A stretch of 64,000 bases of DNA from NCBI GenBank assembly GCA_002413795.1, contig DHXS01000009.1, forward strand, positions 13,355-77,354. Reading direction: 5' to 3'. This DNA comes from Candidatus Saccharibacteria bacterium UBA5150 (GTDB taxonomy: Bacteria > Patescibacteriota > Saccharimonadia > Saccharimonadales > UBA4665). Positions within the stretch are counted from its first letter, which is position 1. Each line of letters opens with the position of its first letter. Shown piece after piece: positions 31,816 to 41,099 of the stretch. The translations under genes and the position numbers were made by a program. Below the pieces are notes generated by a model, which saw nothing but the letters and a program-made list of their open reading frames with translations, did no database searches and was not told where the DNA came from.

Positions 31816-32636
31816 GGCGTCCCCTTACAGCGGTCATCAATCGCGGTGCCAACTTTTATGCGGGCCACTAAGCGCTGGCCGTTAATGCCGCCTATTGTGA
31901 CGCTGCCCGGCTGCTCGGTATTGGAATTCACGCAAATGGCTATATTGGGCTGATTAACCACATCGCCGTCGCTTATGCCGGGAATGACAGTATTGGCAAA
32001 GTCGGTTTGGGAACGCGATGAGGCACTGTTTTTAGGGACCACGAAGACAGTCGTTTGCGAGCCGGAATCCAGGGTGGCGCCGCCGCCGGTGCCGAAGCTA
32101 CCGAAGAATCCTATGGCTCCCACAACGTCGGTACCGCTGTATAGCTTACTGACCGTTAAGCTCCATTGGGCGTGTTTATTGTCCGTTAAACTGGTAGCCG
32201 CCACTGGTTTGGCCTCGGTGAAACTGCTGGATAATACGTTGGTGTTGGTATCGCTGGCGTAGCGCCGCCCGACTACCGTGTAAACGTTATAGCCGCTGCC
32301 GCTGTCGCCGGCAATGTCGAACTGCACCACTTTGCCCAGGAATATGCAGGCCTTGTTGGTCCCCTGCGTTGTGCCGTTGACCACCGCTGTCTGCGGGCTA
32401 CCGCTGGCGCCGATGGTGCAAGACAGGCTATTAGTACTCGGGAAAAAGCCGTTGGCCACCTGGTTGGCAACGTTCTGCAATTGGGTAGCCAAGTCGTTCA
32501 TGCCCTGCTTAAATTCAGCGTTGGATTGTTTGCCGGAAATAAAGATAGCCGCCAAGGTAAACATAAAACCCGAAACGGCCAAGAAAATCATGACTTCAAT
32601 AATAGTGTAACCCCGAGAGTTTCGGCGGGCGCGCAT
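31812..32636 (-). CDS. Type IV pilin-like protein
   Basis: A 274-residue protein with the prepilin motif RGYTIIEVMIFLAVSGFMF and E5, followed by a large Gly/Ser/Thr-rich head with two cysteines near its end (CVNSN, DDRCKGTP). TGC-TATACT (32648-32643) lies 6 nt before ATG 32636, so this gene has its own leaderless promoter even though pilD is 30 bp away. A TTG at 32642 is in frame. It is coupled to the PA14-like pilin downstream. Confidence 0.78.
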   Translation of the reverse strand: MRARRNSRGYTIIEVMIFLAVSGFMFTLAAIFISGKQSNAEFKQGMNDLATQLQNVANQVANGFFPSTNSLSCTIGASGSPQTAVVNGTTQGTNKACIFLGKVVQFDIAGDSGSGYNVYTVVGRRYASDTNTNVLSSSFTEAKPVAATSLTDNKHAQWSLTVSKLYSGTDVVGAIGFFGSFGTGGGATLDSGSQTTVFVVPKNSASSRSQTDFANTVIPGISDGDVVNQPNIAICVNSNTEQPGSVTIGGINGQRLVARIKVGTAIDDRCKGTP

Positions 32637-32665
32637 GCTCAAAGTATAGCATAAGCACTACCCTG

Positions 32666-33499
32666 TTAGAGCACCGGTGGCAAGAATGTTCGACGGTACC
32701 ATAACAGGATGGTGTGACCGAACAGCTGTACAACAATTGCGCCCACGATCAGGAATGGCCCGAAAGGAATGGTGCTGTTGCGCTGCAGTTTTCTGGCGAG
32801 CAGTAGCGGCAGGCTGGCCAGACTGCCCAATAGGGCGGCACTGAAGATCATCAGCAGACTGCGGGCCGGCGTGGCGGCTATTAAGCCAAGCAGCCAGCCC
32901 AATTTAACGTCGCCGCCGCCAATCCACTTGCCGGCCGAAACCTGAAACAAAACGTAAAAGACTCCGCCGCCCACGGCCACCGCCAGTACGGTATTGAGCA
33001 CTTCTCTGCCCGGATGGACCGCCGTAGCCGCCGCTACGCCGGCAAAAACCAGCGCCACGAGCGTCAGAGGATACAGCAGTCTGTCGGGCAGTAACAGCCA
33101 GCGTAAATCATACACAATCAAGGCCATAAAGCCGGTCAGTAAGGCCAGCCACAGCCCGAAAAGCACTGTTTGGCTGCCCTGCACCGGCACTGGCCACCAG
33201 AAGTACGAAAGTACAAATAACAGGGCTGTAGCCGCTTCTACCAACGGATATTGACGTGATATCGGTTTATGGCAGTAGCGGCACTTGCCGCGCAGACTCA
33301 GCCAGCTGAACAGCGGCACCAAATCCCTAACGGCCAGCGCGTGCCTGCAGTGAGGGCACATGGAGCGGCCTTTCAGAATGGAAAGCTCCTGCCCGGTCTT
33401 TTTAGACTTTGCCTGCTCGTGGACCCTGTATACCACAGCATTCACAAAACTCCCCAGGGCCAGCCCCAACACCGCCAGAACAATATAAATCATTAGCAA
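32666..33499 (-). CDS. pilD: Prepilin peptidase / N-methyltransferase
   Basis: A 277-residue membrane enzyme that cleaves prepilin leaders and methylates the new N-terminus. The cytoplasmic zinc motif is intact (CPHC and CRYC, about 25 residues apart). The two catalytic aspartates lie in YDLRWLLLPD and GGGDVKLG (GxGD). About seven membrane segments are visible. It lies between pilA and the pilin operon, all on the minus strand. Confidence 0.94.
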   Translation of the reverse strand: MLMIYIVLAVLGLALGSFVNAVVYRVHEQAKSKKTGQELSILKGRSMCPHCRHALAVRDLVPLFSWLSLRGKCRYCHKPISRQYPLVEAATALLFVLSYFWWPVPVQGSQTVLFGLWLALLTGFMALIVYDLRWLLLPDRLLYPLTLVALVFAGVAAATAVHPGREVLNTVLAVAVGGGVFYVLFQVSAGKWIGGGDVKLGWLLGLIAATPARSLLMIFSAALLGSLASLPLLLARKLQRNSTIPFGPFLIVGAIVVQLFGHTILLWYRRTFLPPVL

Positions 33500-33510
33500 T
33501 ATGGTAGCAC

Positions 33511-33538
33511 AACAAGAAAACAGGCCCCGAAGGGCCTG
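33511..33538 (-). terminator. Rho-independent terminator downstream of pilA
   Basis: On the minus strand CAGGCCC-TTCG-GGGCCTG is followed by TTTTCTTGTT. It should end or attenuate pilA transcription before pilD, which would let the major pilin be expressed more strongly than the peptidase. Confidence 0.88.
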
Positions 33539-33561
33539 CTCAAAGCTTATGGAAGACTAGC

Positions 33562-34065
33562 TTACGTATCCAGACACTTGGCCTGGCTTGCCCCTGCTGT
33601 TTCAATAGCGTAAACGACTGAGGTTGCTCGACCGGATACCACAATAGTATATTGGGTTCCATTATTAGCCGGAGCACCACACTTGGTGCCAAAGGTCACC
33701 GTTAATTCTCCAGCATTAGGAGTAACGCTAGTAGCGGTCTTGTCGGCGCCAAAGTTTACGGTAGTGCTTGCCTGTACCTTGGCAGTAGCGGCAGTACCGT
33801 TAGCGTCCTTCAAAGTGACTGCGCTCCCGGCTTGGCTAGAACCATTCTTCGTAGGGAGACCGCCATCATTATTAGAGGCAAACTCGGACACGCCCCCGGC
33901 GATGGCTGCGGCGTCGTTCTTAATGGCCGTGTTGCGGCCGTTGCGCTGTAAGGCCGGTACGGCCAGTAAGACAACTAAAATAATTAAACCAGCGATGGCC
34001 AGCACGATCATCACTTCGATGATGGTAAAGCCTTCGTTCCTGGATTTTCGTACTCGATTAAGCAT
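33562..34065 (-). CDS. pilA: Major type IV pilin
   Basis: A 167-residue protein with the prepilin motif EGFTIIEVMIVLAIAGLIILVVLLAVPAL: cleavage after Gly, then E5. The mature head is Ala/Thr/Gly-rich, with two cysteines (GTKCGAP and AKCLDT) in the position of a D-loop disulfide. AAGGGGG precedes the start. It has its own terminator (33511-33538), as for abundant pilins. Confidence 0.85.
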   Translation of the reverse strand: MLNRVRKSRNEGFTIIEVMIVLAIAGLIILVVLLAVPALQRNGRNTAIKNDAAAIAGGVSEFASNNDGGLPTKNGSSQAGSAVTLKDANGTAATAKVQASTTVNFGADKTATSVTPNAGELTVTFGTKCGAPANNGTQYTIVVSGRATSVVYAIETAGASQAKCLDT

Positions 34066-34175
34066 TGCAAATGCCCCCTTTGCGTGCCTTTATTATGTGC
34101 TTATGCTTTGATCATATCTGGCAATTGGCCTAAATGCAAGCTGACTCGACCGTTTATCCACATCTTGCGTACCCC

Positions 34176-35405
34176 TTAGCCGCCGCCGGGATTGGTAAAG
34201 CCGGATTGGTTCACCAGGCCGTAAATTGGCAATAAAATGGCGGCCACGATAATCAGGGCTATGATGCCCATAATCACCATCATGACCGGTTCGATGATGG
34301 TGCTGACGTTCTTAATCTCGTTGTCGACCTCTTTTTCGTAGTAGTCGGCTACCTTGGCCAGCATGGTTTCCATGGCGCCGGACTGCTCGCCGATGTGGAG
34401 CATGTTGGGGACCAGTTCCAGGAAATTCGGGTCTTTGCCGATGGCGTCGGATAAGGCCGTGCCGCCCTTCACTTTTTCGATGGCGTTCTTTAGAGATTTT
34501 TCGATGTGGACGTTGTCGACGGCTTCGCCGGTAATTTCCAGCACCTGAATCAGCGGTACGCCGCTGGCCACCAAGGTGGTGCCGGTGCGGGCAAAGCGGG
34601 CCATGTACATTTTCATAAATAGATTGCCGATCGGCCAAGCGCGCATTTTCACTTTATCGATTATACTGCGACCGCCAAGGGTGCGAGCCCAGCGGCTGCC
34701 AAAGAAGATGGCCAAGCCGAGCAAAATCAGTACCGCCCACCAGCGGTGGGTTATAAAGTGCGAAATGGCTAGCAAAAAGCGGGTTACGAACGGCAGTTGG
34801 GCGCCCGGCAGGCCGGCATAAATGTTCTGGACCTGCGGCAGGACCTTAACAATCATGAATGTCACCACGGCTATCATGACCAGCAGGACGATTAGGGGGT
34901 AAATCATAGCGCCGCGGACCTTGCTGATAATGTCGGCGTCTTTTTCCTGCTGGTTGGCCAGGCGTTCCAGCCCGCTGTCGAGCGTACCGGAAGTCTCGCT
35001 GGCGGCTACCAGGCTGACGTAGACCCGGTTAAAGACCCGCGGGTGCTTTTCGAGGGCCACGCTGAAGGCTTTGCCGCCTTCGACATCGGCAATAACCTGG
35101 TTGATAACTACTTTTAGCGGCTTATTGGGCGTCTGCTGGGAAACACTGCGCAGGCTCTGCACCAGGGGCAGACCGGCGTTTATAAGCGTCGACAGCTGAC
35201 GGCTGAACAGGACCTTATCTTTGGTCCTAATACGCCTTTTGAAGATTCGGCCACCGGCACTGTCCTTGGTGGGAACAATCGAAATCGGCGTCAGGCCTTC
35301 GTCGTGTATCAGCTTGGCGGCGGCCTGCTCGTTATCAGCCTGAACCTGCGCCTTAACCTTCTCGCCGGTGGCCGAGTTGCGAGCTTCGTAATTAAAGGTC
35401 AGCAT
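34176..35405 (-). CDS. pilC: Type IV pilus inner-membrane platform protein
   Basis: A 409-residue GspF/PilC protein. Two T2SSF domains (about residues 70-190 and 270-395) each carry a GxxLxxAL-type segment (LSTLINAGLPLVQSLR and GTTLVASGVPLIQVLE) and are linked by membrane helices. PilC couples the ATPases PilB and PilT to pilus assembly and retraction. The order pilB-pilT-pilC is standard. Confidence 0.95.
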   Translation of the reverse strand: MLTFNYEARNSATGEKVKAQVQADNEQAAAKLIHDEGLTPISIVPTKDSAGGRIFKRRIRTKDKVLFSRQLSTLINAGLPLVQSLRSVSQQTPNKPLKVVINQVIADVEGGKAFSVALEKHPRVFNRVYVSLVAASETSGTLDSGLERLANQQEKDADIISKVRGAMIYPLIVLLVMIAVVTFMIVKVLPQVQNIYAGLPGAQLPFVTRFLLAISHFITHRWWAVLILLGLAIFFGSRWARTLGGRSIIDKVKMRAWPIGNLFMKMYMARFARTGTTLVASGVPLIQVLEITGEAVDNVHIEKSLKNAIEKVKGGTALSDAIGKDPNFLELVPNMLHIGEQSGAMETMLAKVADYYEKEVDNEIKNVSTIIEPVMMVIMGIIALIIVAAILLPIYGLVNQSGFTNPGGG

Positions 35406-35412
35406 GGGGGTG

Positions 35413-36489
35413 TTAGCTCCTCATCAGCCTGTCCAGCTCATCGATATCAACCGCGTAATTGCGGGCTTCGTCGTAGGTAATGGTGCCGGCGTGAATCAGG
35501 CTGACCAATTGCTTATCCATCGATTGCATGCCGAATTCGGTGCCGGTTTGGATAACGGCTTCCAGCTGGTGGCTCTTGCCTTCGCGGATGATGTTGCGCA
35601 CCGCCGGGGTGGCCACCAGGATTTCGGCCGCCGCGATGCGGCCGCCGCCAATCGACGGTATCAGGCGCTGGGAAACGATAGCCATTAAAATATTGGACAG
35701 CTGAGCCCGGATTTGGGGCTGCTGGTGCGGCGGGAAGACGTCAATCATGCGGTCAATGCTCTGCGAGGCGCTGTTGGTATGCAGAGTGGCCAGCACCAGG
35801 TGGCCGGTTTCGGCGATGGTAATGGCGCTGGCGATGGTTTCCAGGTCGCGCATCTCGCCGATCAGCACAACGTCGGGGTCTTCGCGCAGGGCACTGCGCA
35901 GGGCGGCGCTGAACGAATAGGTATCGTAGTGGACTTCCCTCTGTACGATCACCGATTTTTGAGATTTGTGGGTGAATTCGATCGGATCTTCGATGGTAAT
36001 GATGTGCGAGGCCCGTTCCTGGTTGATTTTATGGATCATGGCCGACAGCGAAGTCGATTTGCCGGAGCCGGTCGGGCCGGTCACCAGCACCAGGCCGCGC
36101 GGGAACTCGGTGAATTTATTGACGATTTGCGGCAGACCGAGCTGTTCAATGCTCAGGATCTCGTTGGGAATCAGGCGCATGGCGGCGGCCAGATTGCCGC
36201 GCTCGTGGAAAGCGTTAACGCGGAAGCGGCCCAGGTCGCCATAAGCGAAGCTAAAGTCGAATTCCTTGTCTTTTAATAGGATTTGCTTCTGGTCTTCGTC
36301 CAGAATGGAAAAGACCAGCACTTCGACGGCTTCTTCATTAAGCGGATCGGCGCCGGTTACAGGGGTCAGAGCGCCGTCGACACGCAGCATCGGCGGCAAG
36401 CCTACCTGCAGGTGCAGGTCGGAAGCCTTCTTTTTAATAACTTCGTCGAGTAGGACCTCGATTCTTGGTTGCGCTGCTGCCATATCCAC
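35413..36489 (-). CDS. pilT: Twitching motility retraction ATPase
   Basis: A 358-residue hexameric ATPase. Walker A is TGPTGSGKSTSL, the Asp box is near EDPIEF, Walker B is VVLIGEMRD and the His box is HLVLATLHT. AVRNIIREGKSHQL is the C-terminal AIRNxIREGK motif specific to PilT. It powers pilus retraction, so this system should support twitching or DNA uptake. It is immediately followed by pilC (7 nt). Confidence 0.95.
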   Translation of the reverse strand: MDMAAAQPRIEVLLDEVIKKKASDLHLQVGLPPMLRVDGALTPVTGADPLNEEAVEVLVFSILDEDQKQILLKDKEFDFSFAYGDLGRFRVNAFHERGNLAAAMRLIPNEILSIEQLGLPQIVNKFTEFPRGLVLVTGPTGSGKSTSLSAMIHKINQERASHIITIEDPIEFTHKSQKSVIVQREVHYDTYSFSAALRSALREDPDVVLIGEMRDLETIASAITIAETGHLVLATLHTNSASQSIDRMIDVFPPHQQPQIRAQLSNILMAIVSQRLIPSIGGGRIAAAEILVATPAVRNIIREGKSHQLEAVIQTGTEFGMQSMDKQLVSLIHAGTITYDEARNYAVDIDELDRLMRS

Positions 36490-36501
36490 CCTTTCTAGTC
36501 T

Positions 36502-38319
36502 TTACAGGTTGTCATCGGCCGCTACCCGGTTAATTTCATCCAGCGTAGTCAGCCCGGCCAGAGCTTTCAGGTAACCGTCCTGCCGCATAGTCACCATGCC
36601 TTCTGCCTGAGCGGCGTGCTCGATTTCCGTGCTGGTAGACTGCTTCATGATCAGGCCCTGAATGGCCTCCGACACGTTAAAGGCCTCAAATAAGCCCACT
36701 CGACCCTTGTAGCCGCCTGGCGTGTCGGGGGTATCCGTACCCTTGCTTAAAGTATAAGCGGTTTGGCTCTTTAAGGGCAAGCTTTTATAGCCCAGATTGG
36801 GAGCCAGGCTAGCCGCTTGTTCGGCGGTATCCGGCAGGAGAGACCCGAGCGTGGCCTGGATGGCGGCCGTTTCGGCGGCCGTCGATTGATAGGTTTGGCG
36901 GCCTTCGGGGGCAATGCGCCGCACCAGCCGCTGGCCGATGACGGTACGGACGGTACTGGCAATCAGGAACGGTTCGACGCCCATATCTAAAAGGCGCGGC
37001 AGAATGCCGGCGGCGCTGTTGGTGTGCAGGGTGCTGAACACCAGGTGGCCGGTCAGGGCGGCCTGGACGGCCAATTGGGCGGTTTCTTTGTCGCGAATCT
37101 CGCCGACCATCACCACGTCGGGGTCCTGGCGCAGAATACTGCGCAGGCCCGAGGCAAAGGTCAGGCCGACCTCCGGGTTGACCTGAATCTGGTTAATGCC
37201 GTCCATTTTGTACTCTACCGGGTCTTCCAGGGTGACGATGTTAACGGCGTCGTTTTTGACCTCCTGGAGCATTGAGTACATCGAAGTCGACTTACCCGAG
37301 CCGGTCGGGCCGCTGGTCAGAATCATGCCGTTGGTCTGCTTGAGGCCCTCACGGATAACGTTGAGCGGCCGGCCGTTGTAGCCCATGTCTTCCAGTTTCA
37401 GCGAGGTCCCGGTTTTATCGAGCAAACGGATGACCACCTGCTCGCCCCAGACAATCGGCGCGATGGCAATACGCAGGTCGATGCTCTTATTATTACCAGC
37501 CAGAAAAGTAAACTGGCCGTCCTGCGGGGTGCGGTGTTCGTCGATTTTCAGGTTGGATAAAATTTTAATGCGCGAGATCAGCGCCGCTTCGGTGTTTTTG
37601 GGCAAACGCATGACTTCGCGCAGGACGCCGTCGACGCGGCAGCGTACCTTAACCTCTTTTTCCATCGGCTCGATGTGAACGTCGCTGGCGCGGTTTTGGG
37701 CGGCGAATTCCAGGATGGCCGACAGGGCTTTGCTGATCGGCGAATCTTCGACCAGATCTTTAATGCTAATGACTTTGTTCTTGTTGCCTTTAACGGCCGC
37801 GGCCGTGCCCTCGGGCTCCTTGCCGGTAGCATCCAGGTGAGATTGCAGGGTGTCGTCAATTTGGGTGTCCAGGCGGGTACTGTATTGGCGTAATACCTGG
37901 CGGATGCCGGCCTCGCTGGCGGCATACACTTTTAGAGGCTTGGCGATGCGGTTGCTCAAAAAATCGACGGCCTGGACGTTATCGGCGTCCAGCATGGCTA
38001 CCACCAGCCGGTGCTGCATTTGCCCCAGCGGCACGGCCATGTAGCGCTCGGCGATGTCCTGCGGCAGTAATTTAAGGATTTTGGGGTCGATTCGGGCCTG
38101 CGTCAGGTTAACGTAAGGCACTTTAGTAATGCCGGCGTGGGCTTTGGTCAGCTGTTCATCGGTAATGTAGCTGTTCTTAACCATGTAACTAAGCAGGGGT
38201 TCACTGGCCTTGTCGGCTTCGGTCTTGGCCTGGGCCAGCTTGTCGGCCGTCACCATGCCGGCTTCCAACAAGGCAGCCTCTACTTGCTGCTGACTGCTGG
38301 CCGATAAAACAACACTCAT
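36502..38319 (-). CDS. pilB: Type IV pilus assembly ATPase
   Basis: A 605-residue ATPase with the N-terminal T2SSE_N domain (about residues 15-165) and the catalytic domain: Walker A SGPTGSGKSTSM, VTLEDPVEY, Walker B VVMVGEIRD and the HLVFSTLHT box. The zinc tetracysteine seen in many PilB/GspE proteins is absent after IGQRLVRRIAPEG. It powers pilus extension. It starts 16 nt after the small 38335 gene. Confidence 0.95.
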   Translation of the reverse strand: MSVVLSASSQQQVEAALLEAGMVTADKLAQAKTEADKASEPLLSYMVKNSYITDEQLTKAHAGITKVPYVNLTQARIDPKILKLLPQDIAERYMAVPLGQMQHRLVVAMLDADNVQAVDFLSNRIAKPLKVYAASEAGIRQVLRQYSTRLDTQIDDTLQSHLDATGKEPEGTAAAVKGNKNKVISIKDLVEDSPISKALSAILEFAAQNRASDVHIEPMEKEVKVRCRVDGVLREVMRLPKNTEAALISRIKILSNLKIDEHRTPQDGQFTFLAGNNKSIDLRIAIAPIVWGEQVVIRLLDKTGTSLKLEDMGYNGRPLNVIREGLKQTNGMILTSGPTGSGKSTSMYSMLQEVKNDAVNIVTLEDPVEYKMDGINQIQVNPEVGLTFASGLRSILRQDPDVVMVGEIRDKETAQLAVQAALTGHLVFSTLHTNSAAGILPRLLDMGVEPFLIASTVRTVIGQRLVRRIAPEGRQTYQSTAAETAAIQATLGSLLPDTAEQAASLAPNLGYKSLPLKSQTAYTLSKGTDTPDTPGGYKGRVGLFEAFNVSEAIQGLIMKQSTSTEIEHAAQAEGMVTMRQDGYLKALAGLTTLDEINRVAADDNL

Positions 38320-38334
38320 GGCCGCGAGGTCCTT

Positions 38335-38586
38335 TTATGGCGCACTGGCACTAAAGGGATCAGGGTTGGGATTCTGACCGATAGTAATCTGCTTGGTGGG
38401 GTCGAAAGCCTTGTTGTTGAAGTAAGCGGGATTAGGCGTTGGGAAATCGGCGGTGATCGGCTGGACGACTTCGGCCTGTTGTTGGCGGGTCTTGGGCGAG
38501 CCAAATAACAGATTGGAAGCCACCAGCGAGATTACGGCGCTTAGAAAAACGACTGCGGCCAGTAAGGCTAGATCTTTTTGCTTCAT
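38335..38586 (-). CDS. Small membrane protein of the pilus operon
   Basis: An 83-residue protein with one N-terminal helix (LALLAAVVFLSAVISLVASN) and a Pro/Asn-rich external tail. It overlaps pilO by 4 nt. It occupies the slot where pilP usually lies, but shows no lipobox or PilP domain. It may be a minimal alignment-complex subunit; this is inferred from position. Confidence 0.65.
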   Translation of the reverse strand: MKQKDLALLAAVVFLSAVISLVASNLLFGSPKTRQQQAEVVQPITADFPTPNPAYFNNKAFDPTKQITIGQNPNPDPFSASAP

Positions 38587-39260
38587 TTGACCACCTTCTT
38601 GGTAATATTAAGGCTTTTAGCGGGCTGGTAATAGGTATGTGCCTTGACGGTCAAGGTCAGGTTATTGGCGCCGCCGGCCAGATTGATGGAATCGATCTGG
38701 ATCGGGCGGATAGACTGCTGAAGAGCCGAGATTAGTTGCTGAACGGATAAATAGTTGGCGTTGCCGACGCTAAACGAGAACGGCATGGGCACCGGCTGGG
38801 GTGACGGGCTGGAGCTGTTGCCCTGCTGGGTCAGCTGGTCGTCAATACCGGTAATGTCAGTAACGTGCAGGTTGCGGTCGATCAGGATTTTTTCCAGGCT
38901 GGAGGTCAGCGCCGGGAAGTCGTAAGCGCTCGGCAAGGCATCCAGCACGATCTTGGTATTATGACCGTCGTTATCGCCCTTGCCGTTGCTGCTGCCGCCA
39001 ATTACGTTGGTAGACTTGCTGTCAAATGCCTGATACGAATCAGCCAGACTGCTAAAGGCTTTGACGTTCTTCTGCAATTGGCTGTGGGCCTTTTCTTTAG
39101 CGGTGGTAACTTTGGCCTGGTAGCGGGTTTGGACCCATACCGAGTGGGCGGCGAACAGACAGAAGATCGTTATGAACGAGGCCGCGGCCACAATGCCGAC
39201 CACCTGGGCGTTGGCCTTGCCGATGGCGCCCCATTTATCGGAGATTTGTTTATTGGCCAT
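38583..39260 (-). CDS. pilO: PilO-like pilus alignment protein
   Basis: A 225-residue protein with one N-terminal helix (VVGIVAAASFITIFCLFAA), a coiled coil and a ferredoxin-like C-terminal half. Position directly after pilN, size and topology identify it more than sequence. PilO and PilN connect the inner-membrane platform with PilM. It overlaps pilN by 11 nt. Confidence 0.75.
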   Translation of the reverse strand: MANKQISDKWGAIGKANAQVVGIVAAASFITIFCLFAAHSVWVQTRYQAKVTTAKEKAHSQLQKNVKAFSSLADSYQAFDSKSTNVIGGSSNGKGDNDGHNTKIVLDALPSAYDFPALTSSLEKILIDRNLHVTDITGIDDQLTQQGNSSSPSPQPVPMPFSFSVGNANYLSVQQLISALQQSIRPIQIDSINLAGGANNLTLTVKAHTYYQPAKSLNITKKVVK

Positions 39261-39960
39261 TGGTTGCTCCCTTGCTGGTTGGCGGCGCGGCCTGGAACAA
39301 ATCGGTCGGTTGGGTGGCTTCGGAACGGGTGGTCACCTGGGTAGGTACATCCAGTTTAACTTTTTGGGTGATGTCGAAAATTGTCTTGTCATAAGACAAA
39401 GTAATGGTATAGGAAGCCGCCTGTGAGGGATTCTTGGTGTCGTTATTCAAAGCAAAACTACCCAGCACAATATTGTTAAAGGCCGCCGCGGCCTTGCTAT
39501 TGGTGTCGGTGGTATATTTGGTGAACTTCAGTGTATCGACATACTTGTTGACGTTACTCAGGGCATCGGCCGTGCCGGTAATGGTGACGGTCTGCTGGGT
39601 AAAATCAATATCGAAAGTGCTGATGGCGACCTGGGTCGGGGTAACCTGGTTCAGGTAATCAAACAGCTGTGAGGCGGCCGGCTTGGCGTCGTGCAGGGCG
39701 GTCAGGCTTTCCAGCTGGTTCTGGACGGTCAGAATTTTGGTAATCTGCGGCTCTTTCTGCAGTTTTTGGCTGTCGGTGGCAATATCGCGGCTCAAATCGG
39801 ACAAATGTTTCTTTTGCAGGCCACTGACGCTCAATAATAAGAGTAAAAGCACCAGTGAGGCGGTGCCGACTATAAGGGCGATGCTGACCGCCAGGCGCCG
39901 GGCGCGCTGGGCCTTAATGTATTCCAGTTTGACGTCGGGAAGCAGGTTAAGCTGGATCAT
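39250..39960 (-). CDS. pilN: PilN-like pilus alignment protein
   Basis: A 236-residue protein. It begins MIQLNLLPDVKLEYIKAQ, which is the conserved N-terminal INLLP motif that binds PilM. One helix (SIALIVGTASLVLLLLLLSV) and a coiled coil follow, then a small beta-rich domain. The ATGA overlap with pilM indicates coupling. Confidence 0.87.
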   Translation of the reverse strand: MIQLNLLPDVKLEYIKAQRARRLAVSIALIVGTASLVLLLLLLSVSGLQKKHLSDLSRDIATDSQKLQKEPQITKILTVQNQLESLTALHDAKPAASQLFDYLNQVTPTQVAISTFDIDFTQQTVTITGTADALSNVNKYVDTLKFTKYTTDTNSKAAAAFNNIVLGSFALNNDTKNPSQAASYTITLSYDKTIFDITQKVKLDVPTQVTTRSEATQPTDLFQAAPPTSKGATNGQ

Positions 39961-41000
39961 GACGCACTCCTCTGGGCCAGCCCGGCGGCCACGCCGAACT
40001 GGTTAGATACCGCCGCCAGCTCGTTCTGGCGCTCCAGGCTGAAGCCGACGTTGCGCCAGGCATTGCCAATCTCAACGCTCATACCGAACTTATTAGCCAC
40101 GTACAGGGGGAATTCGGGCAGAACCGAGGCGCCGCCGCTGACAATAATGTGCTCCAGCTTGCTACTGCTGTAGCGGGTCTGGAAGAACTTAATAGACTTT
40201 TCAATTTCGGCCGTTAACAGGTCGATTGTCGAGTTAATCGACTGGAAGACCTGCCCTTCCAGCTTGTCTTTGCTTAGGCCAAATTTAAAGACGAATTGCT
40301 CGGCCTGCTTGGCATCGATGTTAAGGTTTTGGGTGGCGGCCCGCACAATCGCTTCCACGCCGGTCGGAATACTGCGGGTTAGGCTGGGTACGCCGTTGCG
40401 CAAAATCACCAGGTCGGTCGACAAGCGACCCATATCGAGTATTAGTTGCGGTTCGGCATCCGGCGCGGCCAGGGCGCGGGCCATAGCCAGATTGTCCGGC
40501 TCAAAAGCAATAACGTTCAGCCCGATCGACTCCAGCAGGTCCAGCCGGCCCTCGATGAACTTGTTGGGAACAGAGGTCAGCAGGACTTCCTGTTTGGTCT
40601 TATCAACTTCCGAATCGCCGATCAGCGCCCAGTCAATCTTGGATTCGGCCAGCGGCGTCGGAATCAGCGAATCGGCCTGGTAACGGATAGCCTGGTCGAG
40701 TTCGGAGTTGGGCAGGCGGTCGGCATCGGCCACCGTCGTGAAAACCCGGCTGGAGGGAATGCCCACGGCCACGTTCTTGGTGCCAACCTTGGCCTGGGCC
40801 ACCAGCTGAGCGATTAACTTGGCCAGTTTCTGCTGGTCACCCTTGGCTTCGCTGAGCGATAAGTTGCCTTCCAGCGGCACGTAAGCGTACTTCAGCAAGG
40901 CCTTCGGCACGGTGTTACCACGCAGTTCGACCAGCCGCACGGCGGTTGAACCGATATCGAGGCCGAAAAAGTCGGCGTGGCCGGCGTCAAAAATGCTCAT
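39957..41000 (-). CDS. pilM: Type IV pilus assembly protein PilM
   Basis: A 347-residue actin-like ATPase of the pilus. The phosphate-1 motif FFGLDIGSTAVRLVEL, the central LILDMGRLSTDLVIL strand and HIIVSGGASVLPEFP are the actin-fold motifs. It sits on the cytoplasmic side and binds the N-terminus of PilN. It is the first gene of the pilMNO-x-BTC operon and has a TGC-TATAAT promoter about 12 nt upstream. Confidence 0.94.
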   Translation of the reverse strand: MSIFDAGHADFFGLDIGSTAVRLVELRGNTVPKALLKYAYVPLEGNLSLSEAKGDQQKLAKLIAQLVAQAKVGTKNVAVGIPSSRVFTTVADADRLPNSELDQAIRYQADSLIPTPLAESKIDWALIGDSEVDKTKQEVLLTSVPNKFIEGRLDLLESIGLNVIAFEPDNLAMARALAAPDAEPQLILDMGRLSTDLVILRNGVPSLTRSIPTGVEAIVRAATQNLNIDAKQAEQFVFKFGLSKDKLEGQVFQSINSTIDLLTAEIEKSIKFFQTRYSSSKLEHIIVSGGASVLPEFPLYVANKFGMSVEIGNAWRNVGFSLERQNELAAVSNQFGVAAGLAQRSAS

Positions 41001-41012
41001 AATCTAGCTCCG

Positions 41013-41024
41013 ATTATAGCATAA
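41013..41024 (-). promoter_or_regulatory. Extended -10 promoter of the pil operon
   Basis: Minus strand: TTATGC then TATAAT (41018-41013), with GGAG between it and the pilM start. The -35 is weak, as expected with an extended -10. The same TTATGC-TATNAT pattern precedes 6204, 32636 and 51810. Confidence 0.6.
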
Positions 41025-41099
41025 GCGTGATCTGTTATGGTTATGGCCCACCCCATAGTTGCTGTTTATTTCCTGCTTACTTTTTACCCTTTAAGCTTA

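Noticed and set aside
35713..36276. Plus-strand reading frames opposite pilT, pilB, ftsK and the GT2 gene
   Set aside because: These are GC-rich antisense frames of well-identified genes with no Shine-Dalgarno or protein family.
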